IMG/VR virus record: IMGVR_UViG_3300010354_000662
Location: 1 to 23,771 of that record
Length of the DNA: 23,771 nucleotides
Origin: a virus
Direction: 5' to 3' (one strand)
Both the position numbers and the translations under genes were made by a program. The notes under the pieces were generated by a model. It was not told the origin of the DNA, made no database searches, and saw nothing but the letters and a program-made list of their open reading frames with translations. Below are positions 1 through 10,200 of the stretch, piece by piece. The stretch's first letter is position 1; each line of letters starts with the position of its first letter.

Positions 1-3000
1 TACTTGGCAATCATTCAGGTTTGCAACGTTGCTCCAAGTTATTGTTGCTGTAGAGAATGTAAAGTTACAGCGATTAACTGTAAACATGAGATCAGTCAAG
101 TTGTCTTGAACCGCTGGTCCTATTCCCTGCGGAGTGAAAAGGCTTCCTAGAAGTTGATTGTTTCCTGCGCGTCCAGAAGTTGCTGCCAAGTTGGTAACCG
201 TGTTTATCGCTGTTTCTGCCGCATATAGCGAGTAATCGTCGCTGTTTGCCAAAACACAGATCGAATATTCTCCTGGTTGCAAGTAAACTGGTGTGCTAAA
301 AGTGAACACTGTTCCTGTTGGAGAGGAAGAAGCGTTTACAGCATCAGGCATTAATGTAACTGTGCTGAACGGCAAACATACGGATGGAGAGGGATATCCA
401 CCCACCGTTGGACGAATCTGCACAGTTACAGGAAGAGAATCGTCCTTTGACGAGAAGAAAAGCGTAACGCTGCTAATGTGTATTCCATCAGGATTGGTCT
501 TTTTGTCAACAAAGAAGGTTTGTGATAGGGGATCGCTCCAATGGCTGTTTTCAACCGAGTCAATATCCCTGTTAAATGGATCCTTTGAAATAGTTTCGCT
601 GCTTGTGGTTTGCCTGCGGAAATGTGGAGGACGAACAGAGTAGGATCCAGAATCATTTTGCTCAATCAATCCTGTACAATGATAAACTGTTTCGGCAGCA
701 ATAGTTGCATTTTCGGTGTCCGGTCTATTTGAAATTCTTACTGTTCGTGATCCACAAAGGAAACGACCAGATGGAATGCTGAATGTTATTCCAACAGAAC
801 CGTCAGACTTAACCACTGTTCCGTTTTTATTGGTTGAAATACCAGACTTGATCAATTCTCCATCAAAATACAGAGAAAGACCTGTTGTATTGGGCTTCAA
901 TCCGTGAACAGTAGCCACCAAGTTTGACCGTCCTGGAATGTAAGGAACAACACTTCTGTCTACCACTCTAGAGCCAATCTTATACTTGATTCTGTTTCGG
1001 AGTTGACGAGCACGAATAAACTTGCTTGTTTTCTGATTTACAGATTCAACGGTTCTAGAAGTTCCTACACGAACGCTTCCACTGTTAAATGACTGAACAG
1101 CAGAAGTAGATGTTGTATGCGGTATACTTACTATTCTCTTCTGAATATCGTCCTGCTCTTCTTCTACCTGCTCTATTCCAGTCCAAATGCTTTCCCAATT
1201 ATTCCATTGGGTTCCAAATCCATTGGCGTTGTTTGGATTTGCAGAAATCCAATTATCATTTTCCATCAACGAATTCGTTTTAATCAGGGGACGGAACCCC
1301 AAATCATAGTACGCATCAATCTCACGGCTAAGTGTCATGAAGCCCAACCAATTCACAGTGTTGGAAGGATTAACACTAACTGTCTTTGTGTACTGACTAT
1401 TCTCAATGTAAGGAACTTCCTCGTAATCAAGCATGGCAATTCCATCACTGGTTACTCTTATGCCACTGCTTGGCTGAAAATTGCTGACTATTCCGTTTCT
1501 TTCAGTGAAATACGGTCGCATCTCTCCGCGTTCGTAGTCAATAGAGCAAACGTGTTCAGAATCACTTACATCTGCAATAGAGTGACCGTAGAACTCGTCT
1601 GAAAAAATTGATGTTTTCAGAGGTTCAATTGTGTCACCCACTGCCTTCAATGACTTGGACTCAACCTCCAATTCTGAAAGGGACAGTTTGGCAAAAACCT
1701 CAACTTCATCCACTCGCTTTTCTATCTTTCCAATATCACCCATTGTGTATCTCTTGCTGTCTACAGGAGTCACAACAACATCAGATGGGTTATGTGTATA
1801 CGAAGGAACAGTGAGAGTTGCAATAACTAATCCATCACTTGGATCAGGTGGGGCAATTGGAGACAGATCTGGTGTTCCCCGTTCAAAGAAGAACAAGGGA
1901 GAACCGTCTTCTGGATCTGCTTTTACGCACAACTTGTCTATTCGCGGAAGGTAATGGGTGTAACTAATTAGAGTATCTTCAGATGATGCAAACTCAGCAC
2001 GCCCATAGGGTTTAATCATGGGGGTAGTTGATGTTGGAGATGAACGCCTAAAATCCAAGCAATTTGCAAGAGATACTGTTTTACCTGTTCGTTGATCTGT
2101 ATATAGTGGAATTCTTTCATATGGAATGTTGACATACGAATGCTTGCCTATGAATGGAGCACACAACAAACCCTCATGCTTAAAGTAAGAATATGTTGCT
2201 GTAAATGCAATTGAAGCAGAACTACTGTATCGTGTCTCGCCTATCAGTGATTTCTTTACATACAGACGGGAGTTGTCGTAGTGGGTGTCCCGTTGACCGT
2301 CATCCAATTCAAAATCATTGGTGTAATCTATTCCGCCCCCGACAACCGATTCTATGGTATAGACATCGGTGTTTGGTATACGGAAATACGGTCTTCCGTT
2401 TTCATCCACAAGACGAGTGCCTAGTCCCTGATTCACTACCCGTTCAGATCTCTTTGTTCTGTAAGTATTGGGATTTGATATGTTTGGAGTATAAACAATA
2501 GGGAAAACTGCCTTGATGGATCCGGTCAAGAAATCTGATGGAACCGAAGCCATTGAAACAGTTGCAACAGATCCGTCGCCATTGGTGGATATTGATCCAC
2601 TGAAGGGAACTAGGGTATTTGATACTCCAGATCCAGATGAAAGAATAAATGCAACGTTTACTAGATCATCGGAGTCGGTTGACAGTTGAGTGTTTGTTCC
2701 ATAGTTAAGAAAACGGAAAGCAGAACTTCCTGAAGATGTGATTGTTCCAGAGAAATGGTTCTTTGATACCGTAAATGTTGTAATGTTGTTTGCACTCTGT
2801 CTGACTACAGGATGGGTTATAACATCATCGCCTATGATTTTTGCAACAATACGCAGAGATTGTACGGTGTCAATTGCGTAACCAGGTTCAATCTCATAGA
2901 CCAACGAAGAATTGTTTGTTAGCGATAGTGGAGTTTCTGGAACAAATCGTGCAGCAAGCGTGTTTCCGGATGGATTCAAGTATATTTCACCAGACAAACC

Positions 3001-4377
3001 AGCAGAAACGTCACCACTGATGCCGTAAAGGTATAGGTTGTAGTTGTACCCAATCTTTCCTGTTGATGCAGCGTTAATCGCGCTCGGGGGTGGATTTGGA
3101 ATGGCTCCGTGAACATAACCCCTAGCAACAACAGTGTTGGCAGCATTATAAAATGCTACTCTTGCTGACCCCGAACCAATAGTCGTTATGTTGTTTGCAA
3201 ATGTTTGTCCTAAATTGGCAGGAGAAGACAAGACCACAGTTATTTGGTTGCCAACAACAGTTTGCAATCTAATATCGGTTTCTGTCTGCTTGCTTCTAGC
3301 CTTCTCAAGAGAAATTCCTTGAGGATGTTGATTTTCAACTTCAAATCCCAACACATAAGCCTTTCCTCCAGAAATAGAAGCATTCAGGAATGTTTCTCCA
3401 GAAGACTTCATCAACACATCAAACGGCTTTACCGTATAAGAACCAGACTCGTCATAGGTTCTACGAGCCAATGCCTTTTCAATATCTCCGTAAGTTACAC
3501 GATCTATTTTCTTGGTTATTCTGCCGCTCTCAAAGCGAAGAAGTTCAACAAAATCGTTGGGTGTTTCGTCTAAATCTGCCTGACCTAAAGTCAAAATAAT
3601 TTTGAATCTGTCTGCACCAGGGGCATTATAGTTGTAAGAACCTATGGCTGGGTCACGAAGTGTTGGATCCTCTTGTTCTGTTACAGAATCACGACCAACA
3701 TAAAACCCTATTTTCTTTGAAAGTGTGGAGAAACCTGAGAAAGAGAGATCTCTATAATTTCCTGCATTTAAGAATGGGGTGAAATGTTGTGTATCTACCC
3801 TAACAAAAAATCCATCAACATAAAAAATTCCATCCGAAACACTAATCAATTTACACGGAGAGTCTTGTGTTGAATTAGAAAAACTTGATGTGGGGAATCC
3901 AACGGTGGGATTCTGTATTCCGCTGATGGGATCAATGCCATCTTTTTGGAAAGTTAGACTCCCGTTCAAGGATGATCCAGATACAAAATCAATGATAAGA
4001 ACCAAACGTCCGTCTGTTTGTGGATCAGGATTAATATAGTGAACCACTTTTGCCCTGTTTCCACTGCTGTCAGAAAGGAATCCGCCTACAAGCGCATCAT
4101 AGTCTGTTACTGTTTCTAGGGGAGAACCGCTACCAACCGAAACCATAATATAACCAGTGTTACGAACACTTATGCCACCACCAACAATCCGCGAACCGTC
4201 CTTAAACAGGTGGTCGCCAATTTTTGACAACTGATTTTGTAAAATAGACTGTACTTGGGTCAATTCACGGGCTTGGAGTGCGTATCCAGGCTTAAAAAGA
4301 ACACGAAGAAACCCCTTACCCGCATCAAAATCGTCGTAGTACGGATTGATGTTGAAAATACTTGGATCGTATGCCAT
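1..4377 (-). CDS. Very large virion structural protein, DUF4815-type (partial, C-terminus beyond window)
   Basis: An open frame of 1459 codons runs without a stop from the ATG at 4377 to the left edge, so the C-terminus is missing. The start is supported by an AAGAGGG Shine-Dalgarno just upstream and a 9-bp gap after the gp8 stop. The N-terminus (residues 1-50) carries NPYYDDFD, FLRVLFKPGYALQARELTQ and QSILQNQ, the signature I associate with the DUF4815 virion proteins of marine T4-like phages. Near residue 1280 comes SDPLSQTFFVD, followed by IHISSVTLFF and VTVQIRPTVGGYPS, a motif recurrent in large T4-like baseplate or fibre-attachment proteins. Its place after gp8 is where T4 carries genes 9-12, none of which is recognisable here. 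I infer a peripheral baseplate or fibre-network role. Family assignment is by pattern recognition; exact function is unknown. Confidence 0.85.
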   Translation of the reverse strand, partial: MAYDPSIFNINPYYDDFDAGKGFLRVLFKPGYALQARELTQVQSILQNQLSKIGDHLFKDGSRIVGGGISVRNTGYIMVSVGSGSPLETVTDYDALVGGFLSDSSGNRAKVVHYINPDPQTDGRLVLIIDFVSGSSLNGSLTFQKDGIDPISGIQNPTVGFPTSSFSNSTQDSPCKLISVSDGIFYVDGFFVRVDTQHFTPFLNAGNYRDLSFSGFSTLSKKIGFYVGRDSVTEQEDPTLRDPAIGSYNYNAPGADRFKIILTLGQADLDETPNDFVELLRFESGRITKKIDRVTYGDIEKALARRTYDESGSYTVKPFDVLMKSSGETFLNASISGGKAYVLGFEVENQHPQGISLEKARSKQTETDIRLQTVVGNQITVVLSSPANLGQTFANNITTIGSGSARVAFYNAANTVVARGYVHGAIPNPPPSAINAASTGKIGYNYNLYLYGISGDVSAGLSGEIYLNPSGNTLAARFVPETPLSLTNNSSLVYEIEPGYAIDTVQSLRIVAKIIGDDVITHPVVRQSANNITTFTVSKNHFSGTITSSGSSAFRFLNYGTNTQLSTDSDDLVNVAFILSSGSGVSNTLVPFSGSISTNGDGSVATVSMASVPSDFLTGSIKAVFPIVYTPNISNPNTYRTKRSERVVNQGLGTRLVDENGRPYFRIPNTDVYTIESVVGGGIDYTNDFELDDGQRDTHYDNSRLYVKKSLIGETRYSSSASIAFTATYSYFKHEGLLCAPFIGKHSYVNIPYERIPLYTDQRTGKTVSLANCLDFRRSSPTSTTPMIKPYGRAEFASSEDTLISYTHYLPRIDKLCVKADPEDGSPLFFFERGTPDLSPIAPPDPSDGLVIATLTVPSYTHNPSDVVVTPVDSKRYTMGDIGKIEKRVDEVEVFAKLSLSELEVESKSLKAVGDTIEPLKTSIFSDEFYGHSIADVSDSEHVCSIDYERGEMRPYFTERNGIVSNFQPSSGIRVTSDGIAMLDYEEVPYIENSQYTKTVSVNPSNTVNWLGFMTLSREIDAYYDLGFRPLIKTNSLMENDNWISANPNNANGFGTQWNNWESIWTGIEQVEEEQDDIQKRIVSIPHTTSTSAVQSFNSGSVRVGTSRTVESVNQKTSKFIRARQLRNRIKYKIGSRVVDRSVVPYIPGRSNLVATVHGLKPNTTGLSLYFDGELIKSGISTNKNGTVVKSDGSVGITFSIPSGRFLCGSRTVRISNRPDTENATIAAETVYHCTGLIEQNDSGSYSVRPPHFRRQTTSSETISKDPFNRDIDSVENSHWSDPLSQTFFVDKKTNPDGIHISSVTLFFSSKDDSLPVTVQIRPTVGGYPSPSVCLPFSTVTLMPDAVNASSSPTGTVFTFSTPVYLQPGEYSICVLANSDDYSLYAAETAINTVTNLAATSGRAGNNQLLGSLFTPQGIGPAVQDNLTDLMFTVNRCNFTFSTATITWSNVANLNDCQV

Positions 4378-4386
4378 TTTTCCCTC

Positions 4387-6738
4387 TTAGAAGCCCAAGC
4401 GCACTCGGAATTCCTCTTCCTGACCCCTAGTTCTGGTGATTGGTCTTACATTGGATATGTATACTACCTCACCAGAGGTTCGGTCTATATCAGGCTCGTC
4501 TACAGACGATATAATGAAGTTTCCTATTTGATTTCCCGTCAGTCCATGAGTAGCAACACTACGGAAGTTTCCTACCACATCCGTGAGATATAACCTTCCA
4601 CTTGCAGGATTAATGTATTCCCAATCATACACTCGCCCAGAAGCGTAATGCCCTATTCCCAAACTAGTACCCTGCTGAATGAAGTCCCCGTTAGAGAATG
4701 ATGATGGTAGAAGAGGAGCAGATGTGGTGTCTATGCCCCCACAAGTACCACTTATACTGCTTGCCACATGGAGAATGTGAAGACCACGATATGATGGGGT
4801 TTGTTCTAAATCAAAATATGCTTGACTCACATCATCAATCCTGTAAAGTTTTTGCACACTATTGTTTCTTGTCCTGAATGCCAAAGAACCATCACGACCA
4901 TCTGTAACCCACACCATCTCTCCATATCTTGGACCAACACTGATAACATTAGCCTTTACTCCGCTAAACTGACCGCTTATCTCCCTTCCCAACACAAAAT
5001 TACCAGTGCTTGATAGTCGAACAAACACTGATTGACGGGTTTGATCTGTCTCTACCACCGTTCCTTCAACAGTGAATTGATATGCATAACTCACTCCACC
5101 GATAACAGTGCCAGCAGGAACGCTCTGCTTCACGGTTTCTCCTATAGAAAAATCTGAAGCAGCACCAACAACTCCTAACTTATAGTCATTTACTCGGTCT
5201 TGTCTGCTGATAAATTTTCCAGATGTATTGATAGTCTTCAAAACAACATAGGAATTTGTTTGAGATTTTATCTGCATTGGTTTTGCTGATGCGTAGGATT
5301 CTGACCCTATTATGACATTTCCCTCTGATAGGGAAAAATCACCACCGTCAACTCTGCCATTCACTATGTCTGTGGGAACAAGAGTCATGTCCCTGTAGTT
5401 GGGTTCTTGTTTTCCAGCAATGCTTCTGGTAGATGACAGGATTGGATTCTTTATGATTCCAAACTGCCTATACATTCCGCCTTCACGAATGTTTTGCGAA
5501 TCATATTCCGTAATTTTTACTATGACTAGAACGTCTTTGATGTTTAGTTCTTTCAAGATATTACTTCCGTGACCGCCTTTAGGCGATAGAACAGGAGTCA
5601 ATACTGGATCAATGGTTCCTGGAGTTTTGTAACTGGCTGGAACAACGCTCACATTAGAATAATTTGTTCCCCCACCAACCAAATTTACTGATGATATGGT
5701 GTTGTTGCTGTTCATGTTTGCGAACGCATACGCACCACTACCATTCCCCATTATTTTAATATGTGGAAGTATTTGAACCGAAGTGTAACTAGTCACTGTT
5801 GTAGAGGGCTTCAGTGTAAAATCTATGACATCATTTTGCACTGTTAGCGTAATACCATTAGGACCAATACTAGGTGTTTCAGTTATGATGCCGTAGTTGT
5901 TTACTTGCTGTGGATCAACAGTGCTTGCGTTTATCCTTACCACATATCCAACATAATTTGAATTAACAACTCCTGCTCTTCCAGTTATTTTATCACGGGA
6001 TGCAGCATCCGTTATTCTGATGTATTTTTTTGTGGGATCTGATGCGTCAACGCTGAAACCATCAACTCGTAAAACCACAACACCCGAATCTGCCTGACTT
6101 ATAGTGTTGGGATACACAGCAGGAGTAGTTGTTGAATTTTGAACAGTTATTCGTGTGATAGAAGAGTTTTTTGCGCTTATCTGTGCGTTATACTGATTTG
6201 TGGTTTCTGAATCTGATGCAGAATAGGCAAAATCTATAGGAACATAGTCAGTGAGTTCGTAAGGAAGATCACTCTCCTTGACTGTTGCCAAGTACTGCCA
6301 AATGTATCCATCAGACAGTGTAAACGGCGATGTAATGGTAAGAGTTGGCTTTACGGTTGATTTGTTGGTGCTGCCATTATTCCACAAACACTTGTAAATG
6401 TGATTTTCGTCGGTCACAACATAGAATATTTTGGGATTACTGTCGTTAAACAACTCTGTGTTGTCATCGTATTGGTCGTAAACGGTGTTAGCCGTCCATT
6501 CATAGCGTGGAATGGCAAACAGTATGTTTTCCGAAGAGAGTTTCTTGTACCCTATTATGTCGTTCATCACCCTATATTCTGATGCAACAGTATCGGTATA
6601 AGACGGGGGCGAGTTTTCATTAGCCCATGTTGTACCCTTGCCTATAAAAAGGAAGTACTGATTATCATTACGCTCCAACTCTGCCAAGAAACTCTCGGCA
6701 TATGAGCGTTCCATAGATGCTTTAATGTAACTGGGCAT
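4387..6738 (-). CDS. 8: Baseplate wedge protein gp8-like (long form)
   Basis: 783 residues, more than twice the 334 of T4 gp8. The N-terminal 170 residues carry the pattern of gp8 in marine T4-like phages: QYFLFIGKGTTWAN, FAIPRYEWTANTVYDQYDD, FYVVTDENHIYKC, STVKPT and LSDGYIWQYL. Near residues 386-430 comes SPKGGHGSNILKEL and then YRQFGIIKNP, also typical of that branch. Between and after these are beta-rich insertions, including a glycine-rich GNGSGAYAFANM / GGGTNYSNV segment at about 331-365. T4 gp8 is a dimeric wedge subunit that binds gp7, gp10 and gp6; the same role is inferred. The ATG at 6738 has GAGGA 5 nt upstream. It lies 7 nt after the preceding small gene and 9 nt before the large DUF4815 gene. 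Confidence 0.82.
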   Translation of the reverse strand: MPSYIKASMERSYAESFLAELERNDNQYFLFIGKGTTWANENSPPSYTDTVASEYRVMNDIIGYKKLSSENILFAIPRYEWTANTVYDQYDDNTELFNDSNPKIFYVVTDENHIYKCLWNNGSTNKSTVKPTLTITSPFTLSDGYIWQYLATVKESDLPYELTDYVPIDFAYSASDSETTNQYNAQISAKNSSITRITVQNSTTTPAVYPNTISQADSGVVVLRVDGFSVDASDPTKKYIRITDAASRDKITGRAGVVNSNYVGYVVRINASTVDPQQVNNYGIITETPSIGPNGITLTVQNDVIDFTLKPSTTVTSYTSVQILPHIKIMGNGSGAYAFANMNSNNTISSVNLVGGGTNYSNVSVVPASYKTPGTIDPVLTPVLSPKGGHGSNILKELNIKDVLVIVKITEYDSQNIREGGMYRQFGIIKNPILSSTRSIAGKQEPNYRDMTLVPTDIVNGRVDGGDFSLSEGNVIIGSESYASAKPMQIKSQTNSYVVLKTINTSGKFISRQDRVNDYKLGVVGAASDFSIGETVKQSVPAGTVIGGVSYAYQFTVEGTVVETDQTRQSVFVRLSSTGNFVLGREISGQFSGVKANVISVGPRYGEMVWVTDGRDGSLAFRTRNNSVQKLYRIDDVSQAYFDLEQTPSYRGLHILHVASSISGTCGGIDTTSAPLLPSSFSNGDFIQQGTSLGIGHYASGRVYDWEYINPASGRLYLTDVVGNFRSVATHGLTGNQIGNFIISSVDEPDIDRTSGEVVYISNVRPITRTRGQEEEFRVRLGF

Positions 6739-6745
6739 TGTGTCC

Positions 6746-7279
6746 TCAACTTCCTTGTGTATCGTATGTATCGCCGCTCAAAATAGTCCCGTCAAAAAGT
6801 CGGGTTCCTGCGGATTTGTAGGTCGTTTGAGAAAGAGACAAGAAATTATTCAATTCAATGCCGCTGAATTCTGAACCAGGCTTGATGGTTTCCAAATCGT
6901 TTGTGTTTGGGTGATGCTCTATATTCCAATACGGTGCATTTACTGAATACGCGCTGTTGTGTGCCTGTTGGAAAGCATCAGGAAGTTTTGTCTCCAAAGC
7001 GTACTTGCGGGACAGGTATCCGTACACTATCTGCCGCTCCTCTTCAGACAGTTTTCGATTAAACACTATAACTTCAGACACCACACCCGAAAAAGAGAAT
7101 GATGGGTTTGTGGTGTTGTTTGTCAAATCTGAAACCCAAGTGGCATTTGGGGCTGCTTGGGTGCTTGTGGCAGTTGTTCGCACATAAGCACCCATTCGTG
7201 CCAATTCTACAGGAGAAGAATTATATTGTTCCTGAGCAGCAGCAAATTGGGATTCCTGTGATGTTAAAAACTCTGACAT
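6746..7279 (-). CDS. Small virion protein with a partial LamG-like C-terminal motif
   Basis: 177 residues. Residues 60-100 contain FSGVVSEVIVFNRKLSEEER and QIVYGYLSRKYALETKLP. This is the last-strand and helix pattern that closes a LamG/concanavalin A-like module, and it parallels the end of the first LamG module in the neighbouring gp7-like protein (FDGEIAEIL, DRQKIEGYLAHKYDL, AGKLP). Even the following linker is similar (KPGSEFSG versus PGGSFAGG). The usual first 120 or so residues of a LamG fold are absent; instead there is a short Gln/Ala-rich N-terminus. The ATG at 7279 is preceded by GGAG 8 nt upstream, inside the end of the gp7-like gene. It could be a cut-down receptor-binding accessory protein or a remnant of domain shuffling. 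Function is unknown. Confidence 0.7.
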   Translation of the reverse strand: MSEFLTSQESQFAAAQEQYNSSPVELARMGAYVRTTATSTQAAPNATWVSDLTNNTTNPSFSFSGVVSEVIVFNRKLSEEERQIVYGYLSRKYALETKLPDAFQQAHNSAYSVNAPYWNIEHHPNTNDLETIKPGSEFSGIELNNFLSLSQTTYKSAGTRLFDGTILSGDTYDTQGS

Positions 7280-7282
7280 GGA

Positions 7283-10200
7283 TTAGGCTCCAAACCGTTG
7301 ACGAAGAATGTTATAGTTTTGACGTATTTGATCGGCAGTTAACACTTGGGAATACATTCTTACGATTCCAACATTTCCTTGAATGCCGTAATTTGTGTCT
7401 CCCGTCCAAGAAGAACCATAAGGATATAGAGTCATTATGCAAAGAGAAAGATTTCCATTTCCGCCTGTAGGCGTATTATTGGTGATAGAATGACTAACCG
7501 ATCCAATCAAACTGCCATTTCTATAAACTATTTTTTCAGTTGGGGTCAATATTGCAAATATGTGTTCCCAATTTCCAGTGGACAGCGTGGGGAATGCCAA
7601 ATCATGCTGTTGAGTTCCAACTGTATTGTAGAAAGAATTATGTGTTATCCAATAATCGTATTCACCGTTACCGTTCCAAGGCTTGGACAAAAATCTTCCA
7701 CTTGTATCGGTAGACCTTACCCACATTTCTATTGATAGTGTATTATTTCCTACACCACTTGGGGTCCATGTGAAGTGATTGGTGGTGCTAGGAATATGAA
7801 CACTATCGTTCAATCCATCAAACACAAGAACTCCACCAGCCTCAGAACTAAAGACAGGACCGCCCATCAATGTTCCCACATGAGAATTTCCACTTATATC
7901 AAACCATGAAGTTCCACTTCCTGGATATGAATTTGTTTTTCCAGAATCTAACCAAAGTATCAGGCTACTATTTATCAGATAATCTTCCGTATTAGGAGTA
8001 TTAACTGCTGCGATCTTTCTGCCTGTAGCAAGGGAATAGTTCCTTGCCTCATGACCGTTTAAATACGTTTGCAGCCTGAATGAAGAATTCCGAGTCCATT
8101 CACCCACTGCCACACCAAAGCATACACCAGATACATGGGGATCATATGCCATGCTGTTCTGCTGAACGCCCGTTTTTGATCCTGATGGACGGAATCCAAC
8201 TAATCCTGAAGGCGAAACCGATGGATACAGTAAACTACCGTTCGGAAGAACTCTGTAGTAAGTGGAATTTGCCAAAGCAGTATTTCTGTCAACAGGATTA
8301 TATGAACGGTGGTAAAGAACAGTATCGTCCCTACGATACGAAGTTAATCCTGCATCTGAAGAGAACAGCCCCAAACCACGATCATAACCATCAACGGTAG
8401 GTCGAACCACCATAAAAATATCAACTTCGCCCTGCAAATTAAGCGGATTGGTAAGATAGATGTGTTGACCACTCAAAATGCGTTCAGCCGTTGTTCCTGC
8501 TCCGTGTGTGTTTCCTAACTGTATCCATTGTGCAAGGCTAGCACCATTCCATGTGGTGGTTGGCGCATACAGCGCACCACCATTGAAACACACTCCTGTT
8601 GGACCAGCAATGGAACCAAAAGAAATAGTGGGTCGTAACTTGTCTATGGTTACACCTGCGGCAGAGTATGCTGCACCATTGAACCTGCCCCATGTTGGCG
8701 GAAGAGCATGGTTCTGTGATGGAGAAGAGTCTCTCCAAACGTCAACACTTGCTCCGTTTACCGCCGAACCGCAAACACCAATATTTTCAGGCTTCAGCCA
8801 AAGCATCAACCCGCTGATGTGAGAAGGGTCAAGAGTGCTCTCTTTGTTGCCCCAAGTTGTTCCGTTGTCCCACCAAGACGCTGTGCTGCCCAAAGGCGAT
8901 CCTGTGGGATTGTGTGCAGTTATTCCGTTCTCGTCTGCAACAGTGTAGGTGTATCCCAAACCAGAATTTGCAAACACAGATCCCAAAGGAGCAGTTGTTC
9001 CATTAGCCCCGACCTGTGCCGTTGAACCAATGTATGGGTTATAGCCTATTGGATAGTAGTCTCCTGTGTTTCCATACCACTTTCCTCCTGCAAATGATCC
9101 ACCAGGAACAATGTTTTTGTACGGATGAGTAGACGGCAATTTACCTGCAAGATCGTACTTGTGGGCAAGATAGCCTTCAATCTTTTGGCGATCTGCTTCT
9201 CCCACATCACCCTGATAGCAGAGAATTTCAGCAATTTCACCGTCAAAGCAAGTGTCAACTGTATTAGACGGCATTCCTATCCCGAGTCTTGATGTTTGAA
9301 TAGCACTTGTTGGCAACTGAGCAGAAGAAGTAGTTCCCAAGCAAATACCATTCAAGAAAAGAGACAGCGGACCAGAGTTTCCAGAACCATTAAGGAATGT
9401 TTGAGAAATTAGTTTCCACTCTCCAGTTGGACCCAAATCACCAATAACCCAATTGGTTCTACTTGCTCCTGTATTCCAACCAAACACTCTAGGAATAGTA
9501 TTTCCTCCCGTGTAGCCAACAGCAATTCCATGTTGTCCCGAAGAATCGCTTAAAATGTGTCTAGTATTTCCCGATGGAGATCCAATAGAACCAATGGTAT
9601 CCAATCGTCGTGGTTTGCAAACCACAAAGTACGAACGAGAAGCCGTAAGACCCAACCTACCCATTGTTGGTCCAAGATGTCCATACCCAAAAGACCTCCA
9701 CCTAGTATTTGTGGACACCGAATAAAGATCACTTGTTGAGTCATTAATCGGTCTAAACACCAACGATGGGTGAGTATTTACCGCTTCTTCTTTAAATCGT
9801 GGAGTTGTCCATACATCTTCATATGCTGGATAGTGTCCAAAAGTAAAACCACCAACCAAACTGTTCCAAACATTAACTCCTAGTGCTGTATATCCCAAAC
9901 TAGTCCAACCAGCACTAACACCCGCAGAAGTATTACCTTCAACAGTATAAGTACTTAACCAAACCTGAAGAGTTGCTCCAAGAACCTGGTTGGGGAGGAA
10001 AATGCTGTTGCGGAGATTGTTGAATGTTCGTAGAGTGTAGGGAGTAAACTGACCAATTATTGGGGTTTCAGAGAAAGTTGCCTGAGTGGATGATGATATA
10101 GTGTTGTCTATGGAAGCCTTTGACAATATAGAACCAAACATCCGTAATCCAGCAGGATGTACAAGATTACGAAGAACTTCAAAGTAACTGTCTAGAGATA

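Noticed and set aside
1117-1602. Plus-strand open frame of 161 codons inside the large left gene
   Set aside because: It lies entirely antisense to a continuous 1459-codon gene, has no recognisable protein pattern and no ribosome-binding site.
8478-8822. Plus-strand open frame opposite LamG module 2
   Set aside because: Shadow of the LamG coding frame; composition is not protein-like and the sense frame is clearly coding.
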